From the NCBI GenBank assembly GCA_001824635.1, contig MHYB01000006.1:1-7876 (forward strand): 7,876 bases of DNA. Reading direction: 5' to 3'. Position numbers and translations under genes: made by a program. The DNA comes from Planctomycetes bacterium GWF2_50_10 (GTDB taxonomy: Bacteria; Planctomycetota; Phycisphaerae; Sedimentisphaerales; GWF2-50-10). The notes below the pieces were generated by a model. That model searched no databases. It worked only from the letters and a program-made list of their open reading frames with translations, and was not told the DNA's origin. Each line of letters begins with the position of its first letter. Position 1 is the first letter of the stretch. Positions 1 through 5,797 of this stretch are shown one piece after another.

Positions 1-1
1 C

Positions 2-1285
2 AATATTAAGCAAACCCAGCTCACCGAAATGGCCGCCCACCTCGAAGATATCGATTTCGAAAAAGCCGCTGCTTATGAACGCAAATTCCGCCACGACGTC
101 ATGGCCCACATCCACACCTTCGCCGATGTCGCCCCCAAGGCCGCACCCATAATTCACCTCGGTGCAACAAGCTGCGATATAGGTGACAACGCCGACCTCA
201 TCATAATGAAGCAGGCAATGGAACTCCTCGCCGCAAAGCTCGCCGCCGTCATAGACCTGCTCTGCGTCTTCGCCAAAAAGAATCGCGCGCTGCCCACTCT
301 CGGCTTTACCCACTACCAGCCCGCCCAGCTCACCACCGTAGGCAAACGCGCCACGCTCTGGGCCTATGAATTCTGCCTCGATCTCAAAGACCTCCAATAC
401 CGAATCAATGAACTTCCATTCCGCGGCATAAAAGGCACCACCGGCACACAAGCCTCTTTCCTTGAACTCTTCGCAGGCAATCACAAAAAAGTCAAAGAGC
501 TCGATACCCTCGTCGCAAAAGCCTTCGGCTTCAAAAACATCTGCGCCGTCACGGGCCAGACGTATCAGCGCAAGATTGACGCCCAGGCGGTCAACACCCT
601 TGCATGCATCGCGCAATCCGCCCACAAAATGTGCAACGATATCCGCCTCCTTGCCAACCTCAAGGAACTTGAAGAACCATTTGAAAAAACTCAAGTCGGC
701 TCTTCCGCCATGGCCTACAAGCGAAACCCCATGCGATGCGAACGCGCCACTGGCCTTTCAAGGCTCGTACTGTCCCTCGCCTCAAGCCCGCTAATGACCG
801 CTTCCGAACAATGGCTCGAACGCACCCTCGACGATTCATCGAACCGCCGCGTCGCCCTTGCCGAAGCATTTCTCGCAGTCGATGGTATCCTTGAGATCAT
901 GACAAACGTTGTCGATGGCTTGGTCGTTTATCCAAAAGTCATCGCCGCACACGTCCAGTCAGAGCTTCCCTTCATGGCCACAGAAAACATACTAATGGCC
1001 GCAGTAAAAGCAGGGGGGTCGCGCCAGAATCTCCACGAAGTCATTCGCGCTCACTCAATGGAAGCCGCCGCGCAGGTTAAACAAATGGGCAAACCAAACG
1101 ACCTCATCGCCCGCCTAAAAGCAGACAAAGCCTTCGCCGATGTGAACATTGATAAAGTCCTCAAGCCTGAATTCTACATCGGCCGCTCACCCCAGCAGGT
1201 CGATGAATTCATTTCACAAACCGCCCGCCCGTTAACAAAAAAATACCGCAAATACCCCATCCGCAAAGTGGAACTGAAAGTCTGA
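2..1285 (+). CDS. purB: Adenylosuccinate lyase, 5'-truncated by window edge
   Basis: Fumarase/aspartase-superfamily enzyme that removes fumarate from SAICAR and from adenylosuccinate, two cytoplasmic steps of purine and AMP synthesis. The frame is open from base 2 with no stop, so the 427 visible residues lack their start. Compared with the roughly 480-residue animal-type enzyme, about 60-80 N-terminal residues lie outside the window; the ATG at 29 is internal. Numbering from that ATG: IIHLGATS at about 41-48, the catalytic-His segment TLGFTHYQPAQLTT with His95, GTTGTQASF at 136-144, and the superfamily signature GSSAMAYKRNPM at 224-235. The LANLKELEEPFEK and ERTLDDSSNRR stretches resemble what I remember of human ADSL more than the short Bacillus-type PurB. 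The signature has Ala where Pro is usual (M-A-Y-K instead of M-P-Y-K). The end is a TGA at 1283-1285. Family identity is very secure. Confidence 0.97.
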   Translation, partial: NIKQTQLTEMAAHLEDIDFEKAAAYERKFRHDVMAHIHTFADVAPKAAPIIHLGATSCDIGDNADLIIMKQAMELLAAKLAAVIDLLCVFAKKNRALPTLGFTHYQPAQLTTVGKRATLWAYEFCLDLKDLQYRINELPFRGIKGTTGTQASFLELFAGNHKKVKELDTLVAKAFGFKNICAVTGQTYQRKIDAQAVNTLACIAQSAHKMCNDIRLLANLKELEEPFEKTQVGSSAMAYKRNPMRCERATGLSRLVLSLASSPLMTASEQWLERTLDDSSNRRVALAEAFLAVDGILEIMTNVVDGLVVYPKVIAAHVQSELPFMATENILMAAVKAGGSRQNLHEVIRAHSMEAAAQVKQMGKPNDLIARLKADKAFADVNIDKVLKPEFYIGRSPQQVDEFISQTARPLTKKYRKYPIRKVELKV

Positions 1286-1345
1286 TTTCCAGCCCCGCAT
1301 GTTAGGAAATTATATCAAATTTTTACAGTGCATAAGAAGTGACTT

Positions 1346-1372
1346 GTCATCCCCGCGAAGGCGGGGATCCAG
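1346..1372. repeat. Palindromic repeat GTCATCCCCGC, copy 1
   Basis: A perfect 8-base stem, ATCCCCGC (1349-1356) with GCGGGGAT (1361-1368), closes a GAAG loop. The same unit with loop GCAG recurs at 7000-7026 and a decayed copy lies at 6902-6926. The preceding AAGTGACTT is also shared with the 7000 copy. On the minus strand it reads as the peptide WIPAFAGMT, a known artefact of this widespread repeat in environmental genomes. It sits 61 bases after purB, and a T-rich tract (1378-1389) begins 9 bases beyond the stem, so it might help end purB transcription, although the spacing is longer than in a classical terminator. Confidence 0.88.
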
Positions 1373-1420
1373 TCTTGTTTCTTTTTTTTGAATTTAGTTG
1401 TGATTTGTATTTTCCATTTA

Positions 1421-1450
1421 AATTTGTTTCGGATTTCGTGCTTCGGATTT
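1421..1450. repeat. Interspersed module AATTTGTTTCGGATTT, copy 1
   Basis: A 30-base module that recurs at 4071-4100 with 28 of 30 bases identical. Its first 17 bases recur at 4845-4861, and its last 13 (CGTGCTTCGGATT) recur at 7088-7100. All copies lie between genes, in the same orientation. Here it lies in the leader of the prenyltransferase gene, between the T-rich tract and the 9-base tandem repeat. Confidence 0.85.
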
Positions 1451-1454
1451 TTAT

Positions 1455-1481
1455 CTCTGTGTCCTCTGTGCCCTCTGTGGC
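1455..1481. repeat. 9-base tandem repeat CTCTGTGNC, three units
   Basis: Three adjacent units, CTCTGTGTC, CTCTGTGCC and CTCTGTGGC, followed by TAAAT. The last unit plus TAAAT recurs at 3176-3190, just upstream of the YmdB gene. In both places the module ends 14-20 bases before the start codon. Confidence 0.8.
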
Positions 1482-1495
1482 TAAATCCTTTTAAT

Positions 1496-2389
1496 ATGCT
1501 TATAAAACTTAAAATCTGGCTCCAAGCCGCACGCGTATTTTCACTCACCGCCGCCGTAATACCCGTAACCCTCGGCGCAGCCCTGGCGTATAATTCCGGC
1601 CAGCCCTCCGCATGGTTCCTCTTCCCCCTTGTGCTAATCTGTTCCCTCCTGCTCCAGGCCGCCACCAACCTCGTCAGCGATTATTACGATTACATCAACA
1701 ACGTCGATAAAGATTACACATTCGGCTCAAGCAAAGTAATAGCCCAAAAACTCCTCACCCCCAAACAGGTTCTCTTCGCGGGCCTCGCCTCGTTTGCCCT
1801 ATGTGCCGCACTCGCCATCATCATGCTCTACTATCGTGGCCTGCCGCTGCTTATCATCGGCCTCATCGGCATCATCGGCGGCCTCTTCTACACCGCAAAA
1901 CCCATCGGCTATAAATATTACGCCCTCGGCGATCTCGCCGTCTTCATCCTCATGGGCCCGCTAATGGTACTCGGCTCATTCTTCGTCATCACAGGCGAAA
2001 TCTCGCTCGCACCCATCCTGGCCTCCGCGCCCGTAGCCTTCCTCGTTACCGCCATCCTCGCCGCCAATAACCTCCGCGATATAAAACACGATTCCGATGC
2101 CCGCATAAAAACGATGGCTATCCTCCTTGGCCACCGCTTCGCCGCTTACTACTACTGCTTTCTCCTTATCGCCGCGTATGCTTCAATCTTGCTTTTGATT
2201 TCGTCGCAGATCTTGTCACCGTGGACCTCACTCGTATTTCTTACCGCACCTCTCGCCATACGAAATATTAAATTCGCCCTCTCAAGCAGAGTAGATGATC
2301 CTCAAATGATCGCCACCCTCGACATCCTCACCGCTCAGCTTCACCTCGTCTTCGGCCTGATACTGATCATCGCAGCGGTGCTCTCATGA
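1496..2389 (+). CDS. MenA-like UbiA-family prenyltransferase
   Basis: Integral membrane enzyme predicted to transfer a polyprenyl chain to an aromatic acceptor; by resemblance the acceptor would be 1,4-dihydroxy-2-naphthoate in menaquinone synthesis. The 297 residues contain both Asp-rich prenyl-diphosphate/Mg2+ motifs: N58-xxx-D62-xx-D65 (NLVSDYYD) and N192-xx-D195-xxx-D199-x-D201 (NNLRDIKHDSD), the latter followed by KTMAILLG as in MenA. GGLFYTAKPIGY (about 128-139) is also MenA-like. About eight or nine hydrophobic segments fill the rest. I chose the ATG at 1496; the in-frame extension back to 1388 only translates repeat DNA (LCPLCPLW). No Shine-Dalgarno is visible. The last four bases overlap the next gene. 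No other menaquinone gene is in view, so the acceptor is inferred, and another UbiA activity is possible. Confidence 0.86.
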   Translation: MLIKLKIWLQAARVFSLTAAVIPVTLGAALAYNSGQPSAWFLFPLVLICSLLLQAATNLVSDYYDYINNVDKDYTFGSSKVIAQKLLTPKQVLFAGLASFALCAALAIIMLYYRGLPLLIIGLIGIIGGLFYTAKPIGYKYYALGDLAVFILMGPLMVLGSFFVITGEISLAPILASAPVAFLVTAILAANNLRDIKHDSDARIKTMAILLGHRFAAYYYCFLLIAAYASILLLISSQILSPWTSLVFLTAPLAIRNIKFALSSRVDDPQMIATLDILTAQLHLVFGLILIIAAVLS

Positions 2390-2997
2390 GACCCCTCGCG
2401 CTTCTGATATTCATCGCCGCCGCGTTCTTCTTTATCCTCTTCTCACCTTGGACCGCCTCCCACATAAACTTCTGGTTCTCAATGTCCTTTGCCGCCGCTT
2501 TTCTTTCCGCTTTGGCGATTTATCTGCAAAAACCCATCTTGCCAGGCCTCTTCAATTTCAAACCCAGCCACATCATTATAGGCATCGCCTCCGCAGCCTT
2601 GCTCTACTGCATCTTCTACATTGGCCGCGAGATCACCAGCCTCTTACCATTCGCCCCGCGCCAGGTCGGTGCCATATACAACACCCGCACCCAGGCCCCG
2701 CTGCCGATCATCTCTGTCCTGCTCCTCTTCATCATCGGCCCAGCCGAAGAGATATTCTGGCGAGGCTTCGTCCAGCAAAGGCTCTCAGCCCGCTTTTGCC
2801 CCATCCTGGGCCTGATATTCGCCTCTCTCGTTTATGCCCTTGTACATATCTGGTCGTTCAATTTGATGCTCATCCTCGCCGCCCTTGTTGCCGGAACCTT
2901 CTGGGGCCTGATATTTTTAAAAACAAGATCCCTCTGGCCTGTCATAATTTCCCATTCGCTCTGGGATTTTCTTATTTTCGTCCTCTTGCCCCTTTGA
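2386..2997 (+). CDS. CPBP-family intramembrane metalloprotease (CAAX/Abi type)
   Basis: A 203-residue multi-spanning protein with the conserved motifs of the CPBP (CAAX protease and bacteriocin-processing) family. These are E121-E122-xxx-R126 in AEEIFWRGF, the FxxxH-type motif at Y150-xxx-H154 (VYALVHIW), and H190-xxx-D194 in ISHSLWDF. These residues are the presumed catalytic and metal-binding set. About seven hydrophobic segments are visible (near 5-20, 27-47, 62-80, 107-121, 137-155, 157-176 and 184-203). Its ATG overlaps the stop of the prenyltransferase gene as ATGA and has no clear ribosome-binding site of its own, which points to translational coupling. Known members process prenylated or secreted peptides or confer bacteriocin immunity. 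The substrate here is unknown, and a link to prenylation by the neighbour is only a guess. Confidence 0.9.
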   Translation: MRPLALLIFIAAAFFFILFSPWTASHINFWFSMSFAAAFLSALAIYLQKPILPGLFNFKPSHIIIGIASAALLYCIFYIGREITSLLPFAPRQVGAIYNTRTQAPLPIISVLLLFIIGPAEEIFWRGFVQQRLSARFCPILGLIFASLVYALVHIWSFNLMLILAALVAGTFWGLIFLKTRSLWPVIISHSLWDFLIFVLLPL

Positions 2998-3015
2998 TGC
3001 GTAATACTATATAAT
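2986..3015 (+). promoter_or_regulatory. Possible sigma70-type promoter
   Basis: A perfect TATAAT at 3010-3015 lies 18 bases after TTGCCC (2986-2991, four of six matches to TTGACA). Transcription would begin near 3022, directly in front of the hairpin at 3026, and could serve the YmdB gene with a leader of about 180 bases. The -35 overlaps the end of the CPBP gene. This rests on sequence only. Confidence 0.35.
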
Positions 3016-3025
3016 GCCAAAACGT

Positions 3026-3055
3026 GGCACGGTCTAGCACTGCTAGGCCCGTGCC
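3026..3055. repeat. Strong GGCACGG/CCGTGCC hairpin (REP-like)
   Basis: GGCACGG (3026-3032) pairs with CCGTGCC (3049-3055). Inside it, CTAGC (3034-3038) pairs with GCTAG (3042-3046) around an ACT loop. The two stems are separated by a small asymmetric internal loop. There is no following U-run, so a REP-like repeat or leader structure is more likely than an intrinsic terminator. Confidence 0.7.
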
Positions 3056-3069
3056 TATTTCTTCGTAGG

Positions 3070-3090
3070 ATGGGCAAGACTCTAGCCCAT
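3070..3090. repeat. ATGGGC/GCCCAT hairpin
   Basis: ATGGGC (3070-3075) pairs with GCCCAT (3085-3090) around a 9-base loop, 14 bases after the previous hairpin. An alternative pairing exists between AGCACTGC (3036-3043) and GCAGTGCT (3102-3109), which would enclose this hairpin and break the first one. This suggests that the whole 3026-3109 stretch is one folded unit. Confidence 0.6.
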
Positions 3091-3137
3091 GCTGGTGCTG
3101 GGCAGTGCTTTATGCGAGTTGGACGTTGGCTTTTTAA

Positions 3138-3168
3138 AACACGCAACTCGTAACGCGCAACCCGCAAC
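3138..3168. repeat. 7-base tandem repeat AACNCGY, copy 1
   Basis: Four contiguous heptads, AACACGC, AACTCGT, AACGCGC and AACCCGC, followed by AAC. A second array of the same unit lies at 5772-5795. CGAGTTG at 3115-3121 is the reverse complement of CAACTCG at 3144-3150, so this array could also fold back on the sequence just upstream. Confidence 0.75.
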
Positions 3169-3175
3169 AAGTTTT

Positions 3176-3190
3176 CTCTGTGGCTAAATT
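3176..3190. repeat. CTCTGTGGC-TAAAT module, second copy
   Basis: Identical to the last 9-base unit plus TAAAT found at 1473-1486, and likewise placed just upstream of a start codon (ATG at 3205). Only a weak AAGAAAG lies between the module and the start. Confidence 0.65.
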
Positions 3191-3204
3191 TTAAGAAAGT
3201 TCTT

Positions 3205-4050
3205 ATGAAAATAAATATCCTCTGCATCGGCGATATCGTCGGCAAACCCGGCCGACGCATCCTCGCCGATAAACTCCATGAACTCGTCAAACAGCGAGAT
3301 ATCGACTGCGTAATTGCAAATGCCGAAAACGTCGCCGGCGGCTCAGGCCTTACAAAACAGATCTACGACAAGCTCCTAAAATATGGCGTAAACCTCATAA
3401 CCCTCGGCGACCACGCCTACCGCAAACGTGAAATAATCGAAACGCTCGAAAAAGCGGATAACATCGTCCGCCCCGCGAATCTCTCCCCCGCCGCCGCCGG
3501 CAAAGACTGGGCAATTTACAAAACCCAAAAAGGTCCCGCCATCGCCGTCTCCGCCCTTATAGGCCGAATCTTCATGAAACCCGCCGATTGCCCCTACGCC
3601 GCCATAGATAAAGTCATGGGCCAGTTAAGCCGACAGGCCGATATTGTCGTCGTGGACATGCACGCCGAAGCCACCAGCGAAAAGATCGCCATGGGCTATT
3701 ATCTCGATTCAAGAGCCTCGATCGTCTTCGGCACCCACACCCACGTCACCACCGCCGACGAACGCATCCTCCCTGGCGGAACCGCTTATATTACAGACGT
3801 TGGAATGACAGGCCCCCATGATGGCGTCCTCGGCCGAAAAGCCGAAAACGTAATTAAATCCTTCCGCACCGCAATGCCTTTCCCATTCGAGGTCGCAACC
3901 GGCGATATCCGCCTAAACGGCTTCCTCGTCACGGTGGATACTTTCACAAAACGCGCCGAAAAGATCGAACGCCTCTGCCTAAAAGCCGACTACACCGAAA
4001 CCCCCTACGATTCCGACGACGGCAAACCCGAACCCCTCTCATCCTTTTAA
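3205..4050 (+). CDS. ymdB: YmdB-family metallophosphoesterase
   Basis: A 281-residue cytoplasmic protein of the YmdB/TIGR00282 family, whose characterised members hydrolyse 2',3'-cyclic nucleotides and affect RNA turnover and biofilm behaviour in Bacillus. Metal-site residues visible in order: D10 (CIGDIVG), E41 and N42 (NAENVAGG), H70 (LGDHAY), H153 (DMHAE), and H178 and H180 (GTHTHV). TDVGMTGPHDGVLG at about 197-210 is a typical family stretch. The Asn before the second-motif His (GNH in the family) is Asp here (G-D-H, D69). The ATG start at 3205 is preceded by a weak AAGAAAG, and the length matches the family (about 260-280). The usual partner rny is not in the window. It is 154 bases from the convergent stop-side gene's end region only through a short 75-base gap. 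Confidence 0.93.
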   Translation: MKINILCIGDIVGKPGRRILADKLHELVKQRDIDCVIANAENVAGGSGLTKQIYDKLLKYGVNLITLGDHAYRKREIIETLEKADNIVRPANLSPAAAGKDWAIYKTQKGPAIAVSALIGRIFMKPADCPYAAIDKVMGQLSRQADIVVVDMHAEATSEKIAMGYYLDSRASIVFGTHTHVTTADERILPGGTAYITDVGMTGPHDGVLGRKAENVIKSFRTAMPFPFEVATGDIRLNGFLVTVDTFTKRAEKIERLCLKADYTETPYDSDDGKPEPLSSF

Positions 4051-4070
4051 TTTTTGAATTTTAGGATTTG

Positions 4071-4100
4071 AATTTGTTTCGGATTTCGAGCTTAGGATTT
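4071..4100. repeat. Interspersed module AATTTGTTTCGGATTT, copy 2
   Basis: 28 of 30 bases match the copy at 1421-1450. It occupies most of the 75-base gap between the convergent stops of the YmdB and DUF4279-like genes, so here it cannot be a leader for either gene. Confidence 0.85.
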
Positions 4101-4125
4101 GGCTTCTTAACTGAACCCTCAACGC

Positions 4126-4566
4126 TCATGTGCTATGCAACCCGAACCGTATATCAATCCCCATATCCGTGAATTGTCCAATGAGTTTTGCAGGGAATAT
4201 CGTCCCCATCACCGCCTGATCTTTGCCAGGCCTAACAACTATATTCAGATCTGCATGAGCTGTCTTCAGTATGCCCTTAAGCACCTCCGAGTGTGGCTTG
4301 ATCATCGAAAGTAGCTTTTCCATCCGCTTTATAACCGCTGCCCCGCTCCCTGCAGGCGGTATCAGGTTCCATTGTCCATATTGACGCGCAATTTTTTTGC
4401 CCGTTGCAGCCGTTTCAACACCACGCAGCCACGAGGTCGATGGCTTGATCCCCAGTTTTTCCGTTATTTCCTGCGGATCGAGATCCCTGGCGTAAACTCG
4501 AAAAATTACAAAAAAGCTGCCATCGCCACTGCCAGCACGGGTTTTAGACTTAGTTTTTTTTGCCAT
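4126..4566 (-). CDS. DUF4279-like small protein
   Basis: A 146-residue soluble protein of unknown function. After a Lys-rich, Gly-rich N-terminus (1-16) the sequence FVIFRVYARDLDPQEITEKLGIKP (given here only as a region, residues 19-42) has the pattern of a beta strand followed by a D-P-xx-I-xx-LG-xx-P helix. W46, the R-G pair at 48-49 and the later GQWNL (64-68) fit DUF4279 (Pfam PF14106) as I remember it. The C-terminal half predicts alternating helices and strands. I prefer the ATG at 4566 over an in-frame TTG at 4611, because the added 15 residues cover a G-run and a TATAAT. The codon style matches its neighbours. The gene is convergent with the YmdB gene and has no partner on its own strand nearby. 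Coding status is likely; the family call is moderate. Confidence 0.72.
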   Translation of the reverse strand: MAKKTKSKTRAGSGDGSFFVIFRVYARDLDPQEITEKLGIKPSTSWLRGVETAATGKKIARQYGQWNLIPPAGSGAAVIKRMEKLLSMIKPHSEVLKGILKTAHADLNIVVRPGKDQAVMGTIFPAKLIGQFTDMGIDIRFGLHST

Positions 4567-4572
4567 CAACCC

Positions 4573-4578
4573 ATTATA
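4573..4578 (-). promoter_or_regulatory. TATAAT placed for a leaderless start
   Basis: On the minus strand a perfect TATAAT ends 6 bases before the chosen ATG (4566). Initiation at the normal distance would begin at or within a base of the A of the ATG, giving a leaderless mRNA. No good -35 hexamer is seen at 16-18 bases, which weakens the case. Confidence 0.35.
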
Positions 4579-4681
4579 CACCCTCCCCCCCGCAATAGCA
4601 CCAATAAACAATTCCCCTTTTTTGCTTTCAAAACGCCCAAACCACAGATCAAAACCGCCTTTTCCCTGTTTTGAATTTTAA

Positions 4682-4834
4682 TTTTTCTGCTCTGTAGAAA
4701 AGGTTTTGATTTCAGCCCTGAAGGGGCACCATTTGATAGCCCAGGGTGGAGCGAAGCGCAGCCCTGGGTCAAAAAGCCCAAATGTACAAAGCCCTGAAAG
4801 GGCGAGATATAATGTTTCTACAGAGCAAATTTTT
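4682..4834. repeat. ~150-base inverted-repeat element with three internal hairpins
   Basis: The ends carry a 12-base perfect inverted repeat, GCTCTGTAGAAA (4689-4700) and TTTCTACAGAGC (4815-4826), with T-rich flanks. Inside lie three palindromes: GCCCT-GAA-GGGGC (4715-4727), a central CCCAGGG (4740-4746) with CCCTGGG (4762-4768) around a GCGAAGCGC core, and GCCCT-GAA-AGGGC (4791-4803). The nested symmetry suggests a non-autonomous mobile or REP-like element; no transposase is present. The 302-base gap 4567-4868 holds only this element and the repeat fragment at 4845, with no gene that I can support. Peptides read through it (LHPGLSNGAPSG, ALKGRDIMF) are artefacts. Confidence 0.8.
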
Positions 4835-4844
4835 ATGCATTTGC

Positions 4845-4861
4845 AATTTGTTTCGGATTTC
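4845..4861. repeat. Interspersed module AATTTGTTTCGGATTT, truncated copy
   Basis: The first 17 bases of the 30-base module, identical to 1421-1437, break off 7 bases before the stop of the PHP gene. It begins 10 bases past the right end of the inverted-repeat element, so the two repeats are adjacent. Confidence 0.7.
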
Positions 4862-4868
4862 TCCCGGT

Positions 4869-5744
4869 TCACCGCAAAACTATCGGATTTGCCCACGCTC
4901 TGTTCCCATTTACATCCACAATTTCCGCCCGCACATACCTGTCCAGCGCCGAAAGCTCGCACTCCGCGCTTGTCAACGGCTTATCCGCCGATTCCGCATA
5001 AAAACTCCGCCCCGTCGATCTACGCGAAATAAAATGTATCTCCATTGCAGGCTGGCATCTAATCGTCGCATTAAAGCCGTTGATCCCGAAATCCTCTATC
5101 ACCCCGCCCGTCGACGCATAATACGCCCCCGACGAAAGCGCCTCGATTATATCCTGGCTCGTAAGCGCCGCCGCCTTGATCATCGTGTAACCCATAAACA
5201 TATCCCGCCCGCGATGACAGTCGTCGCTCGCCACCGCCCCGACCATCCGCCCCGCAGCCAGCAGCGAATCCCAGTGCACCGACGAATACGCCTTGCCGTT
5301 CTTTGTCGATGTAGCGTTGAATACCTCAATTGCGCAGTACCCGTCTATTGCCAGCATGTGATTTATATTGTAACCGCACCAGTACGGGTGCGCCAGTATA
5401 ACAATTCCGCCGCCGTGCTTTATCAAACTCACCCGCGTTTCCGCATCTGCTTTCAGACTAAACGGCATTCTCTGCGGAATATTCAAACACACAAGGTGAT
5501 AAAGATCCCCGCCAAACGGGCAAGGCGGATGCGTCTCCATCCCCTGCATGACCAAAAAATCCTTATCCGAAAACCCCGTCAGATCATTAGTCGTGTCATG
5601 ATCCGTTATCGCCAGCACATCATATCCCTTATCACGATACTGCCGTATCCTCTCCGCAAGCACCGTATCCCCATCGCTCGTAGTAGTATGCGCATGCAAA
5701 TTAGCCTTAAACCACTTCCCGCCTATCGAAAACGGATTTACCAT
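4869..5744 (-). CDS. PHP-domain metallohydrolase, CehA/McbA-like
   Basis: A PHP-superfamily metal-dependent hydrolase, probably a phosphoesterase. Numbering from an upstream in-frame TTG at 5756: H21 and H23 with D28 (NLHAHTTTSDG), D52-H53-D54 (ITDHD), E74 (GMETH), H123 (ILAHPYW), and D178-D179-H181 (SDDCHRG). These supply the usual metal-binding set. Residues from about 220 form a strand-rich C-terminal part ending in YVRAEIVDVNGNRAWANPIVL, as in CehA/McbA-type proteins. I chose the ATG at 5744 (291 residues), because GGAG and GGGAAG lie just upstream of it and overlap the TTG. No signal peptide is visible. It follows the PfkB kinase gene by 53 bases on the same strand and is probably co-transcribed. 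The substrate is unknown; a sugar-phosphate or nucleotide phosphatase role next to a sugar kinase is speculation. Confidence 0.87.
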   Translation of the reverse strand: MVNPFSIGGKWFKANLHAHTTTSDGDTVLAERIRQYRDKGYDVLAITDHDTTNDLTGFSDKDFLVMQGMETHPPCPFGGDLYHLVCLNIPQRMPFSLKADAETRVSLIKHGGGIVILAHPYWCGYNINHMLAIDGYCAIEVFNATSTKNGKAYSSVHWDSLLAAGRMVGAVASDDCHRGRDMFMGYTMIKAAALTSQDIIEALSSGAYYASTGGVIEDFGINGFNATIRCQPAMEIHFISRRSTGRSFYAESADKPLTSAECELSALDRYVRAEIVDVNGNRAWANPIVLR

Positions 5745-5748
5745 AATA

Positions 5749-5761
5749 CTTCCCAACTCCT
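5749..5761 (-). promoter_or_regulatory. Ribosome-binding site deciding the PHP gene start
   Basis: On the minus strand AGGAG (5761-5757) and GGGAAG (5754-5749) precede the ATG at 5744 by 12 and 4 bases. The alternative TTG at 5756 directly abuts AGGAG, which makes it an unlikely start. This is the clearest Shine-Dalgarno in the window. Confidence 0.6.
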
Positions 5762-5771
5762 GCTTTTCTTA

Positions 5772-5795
5772 AACTCGCAACCCGTAACTCGCAAC
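5772..5795. repeat. 7-base tandem repeat AACNCGY, copy 2
   Basis: Three heptads, AACTCGC, AACCCGT and AACTCGC, followed by AAC, fill half of the 53-base gap between the kinase and PHP genes. The orientation is the same on the plus strand as the array at 3138-3168, although the flanking genes run the other way. Confidence 0.72.
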
Positions 5796-5797
5796 AG

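Noticed and set aside
1346..1389. Classical intrinsic terminator for purB
   Set aside because: The hairpin is strong, but the T-tract begins 9 bases after the stem, and identical hairpins elsewhere lack a T-tract, so it is called a repeat.
1388..1495. A 36-residue N-terminal extension of the prenyltransferase
   Set aside because: It translates the AATTTGTTTCGG module and the 9-base tandem repeat. The family-like sequence begins at the ATG at 1496.
1315..1668. A 117-codon minus-strand open frame containing WIPAFAGMT and SHRGHRGHR
   Set aside because: Both peptides are translations of the intergenic repeats, and the rest is antisense to the prenyltransferase start.
1496..2997. A defence or peptide-maturation module formed by the prenyltransferase and the CPBP protease
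   Set aside because: The 4-base overlap shows co-expression only. The prenyltransferase motifs match quinone synthesis, and no precursor peptide gene or toxin is visible.
2448..3014. A 188-codon plus-strand open frame overlapping the CPBP gene
   Set aside because: Its product is His/Pro/Leu-rich with no motif, whereas the overlapping frame has all three CPBP motifs and a coupled start.
3138..3168. CRISPR array or microsatellite within a gene
   Set aside because: The 7-base units are contiguous without spacers and lie outside coding sequence, so this is not a CRISPR array.
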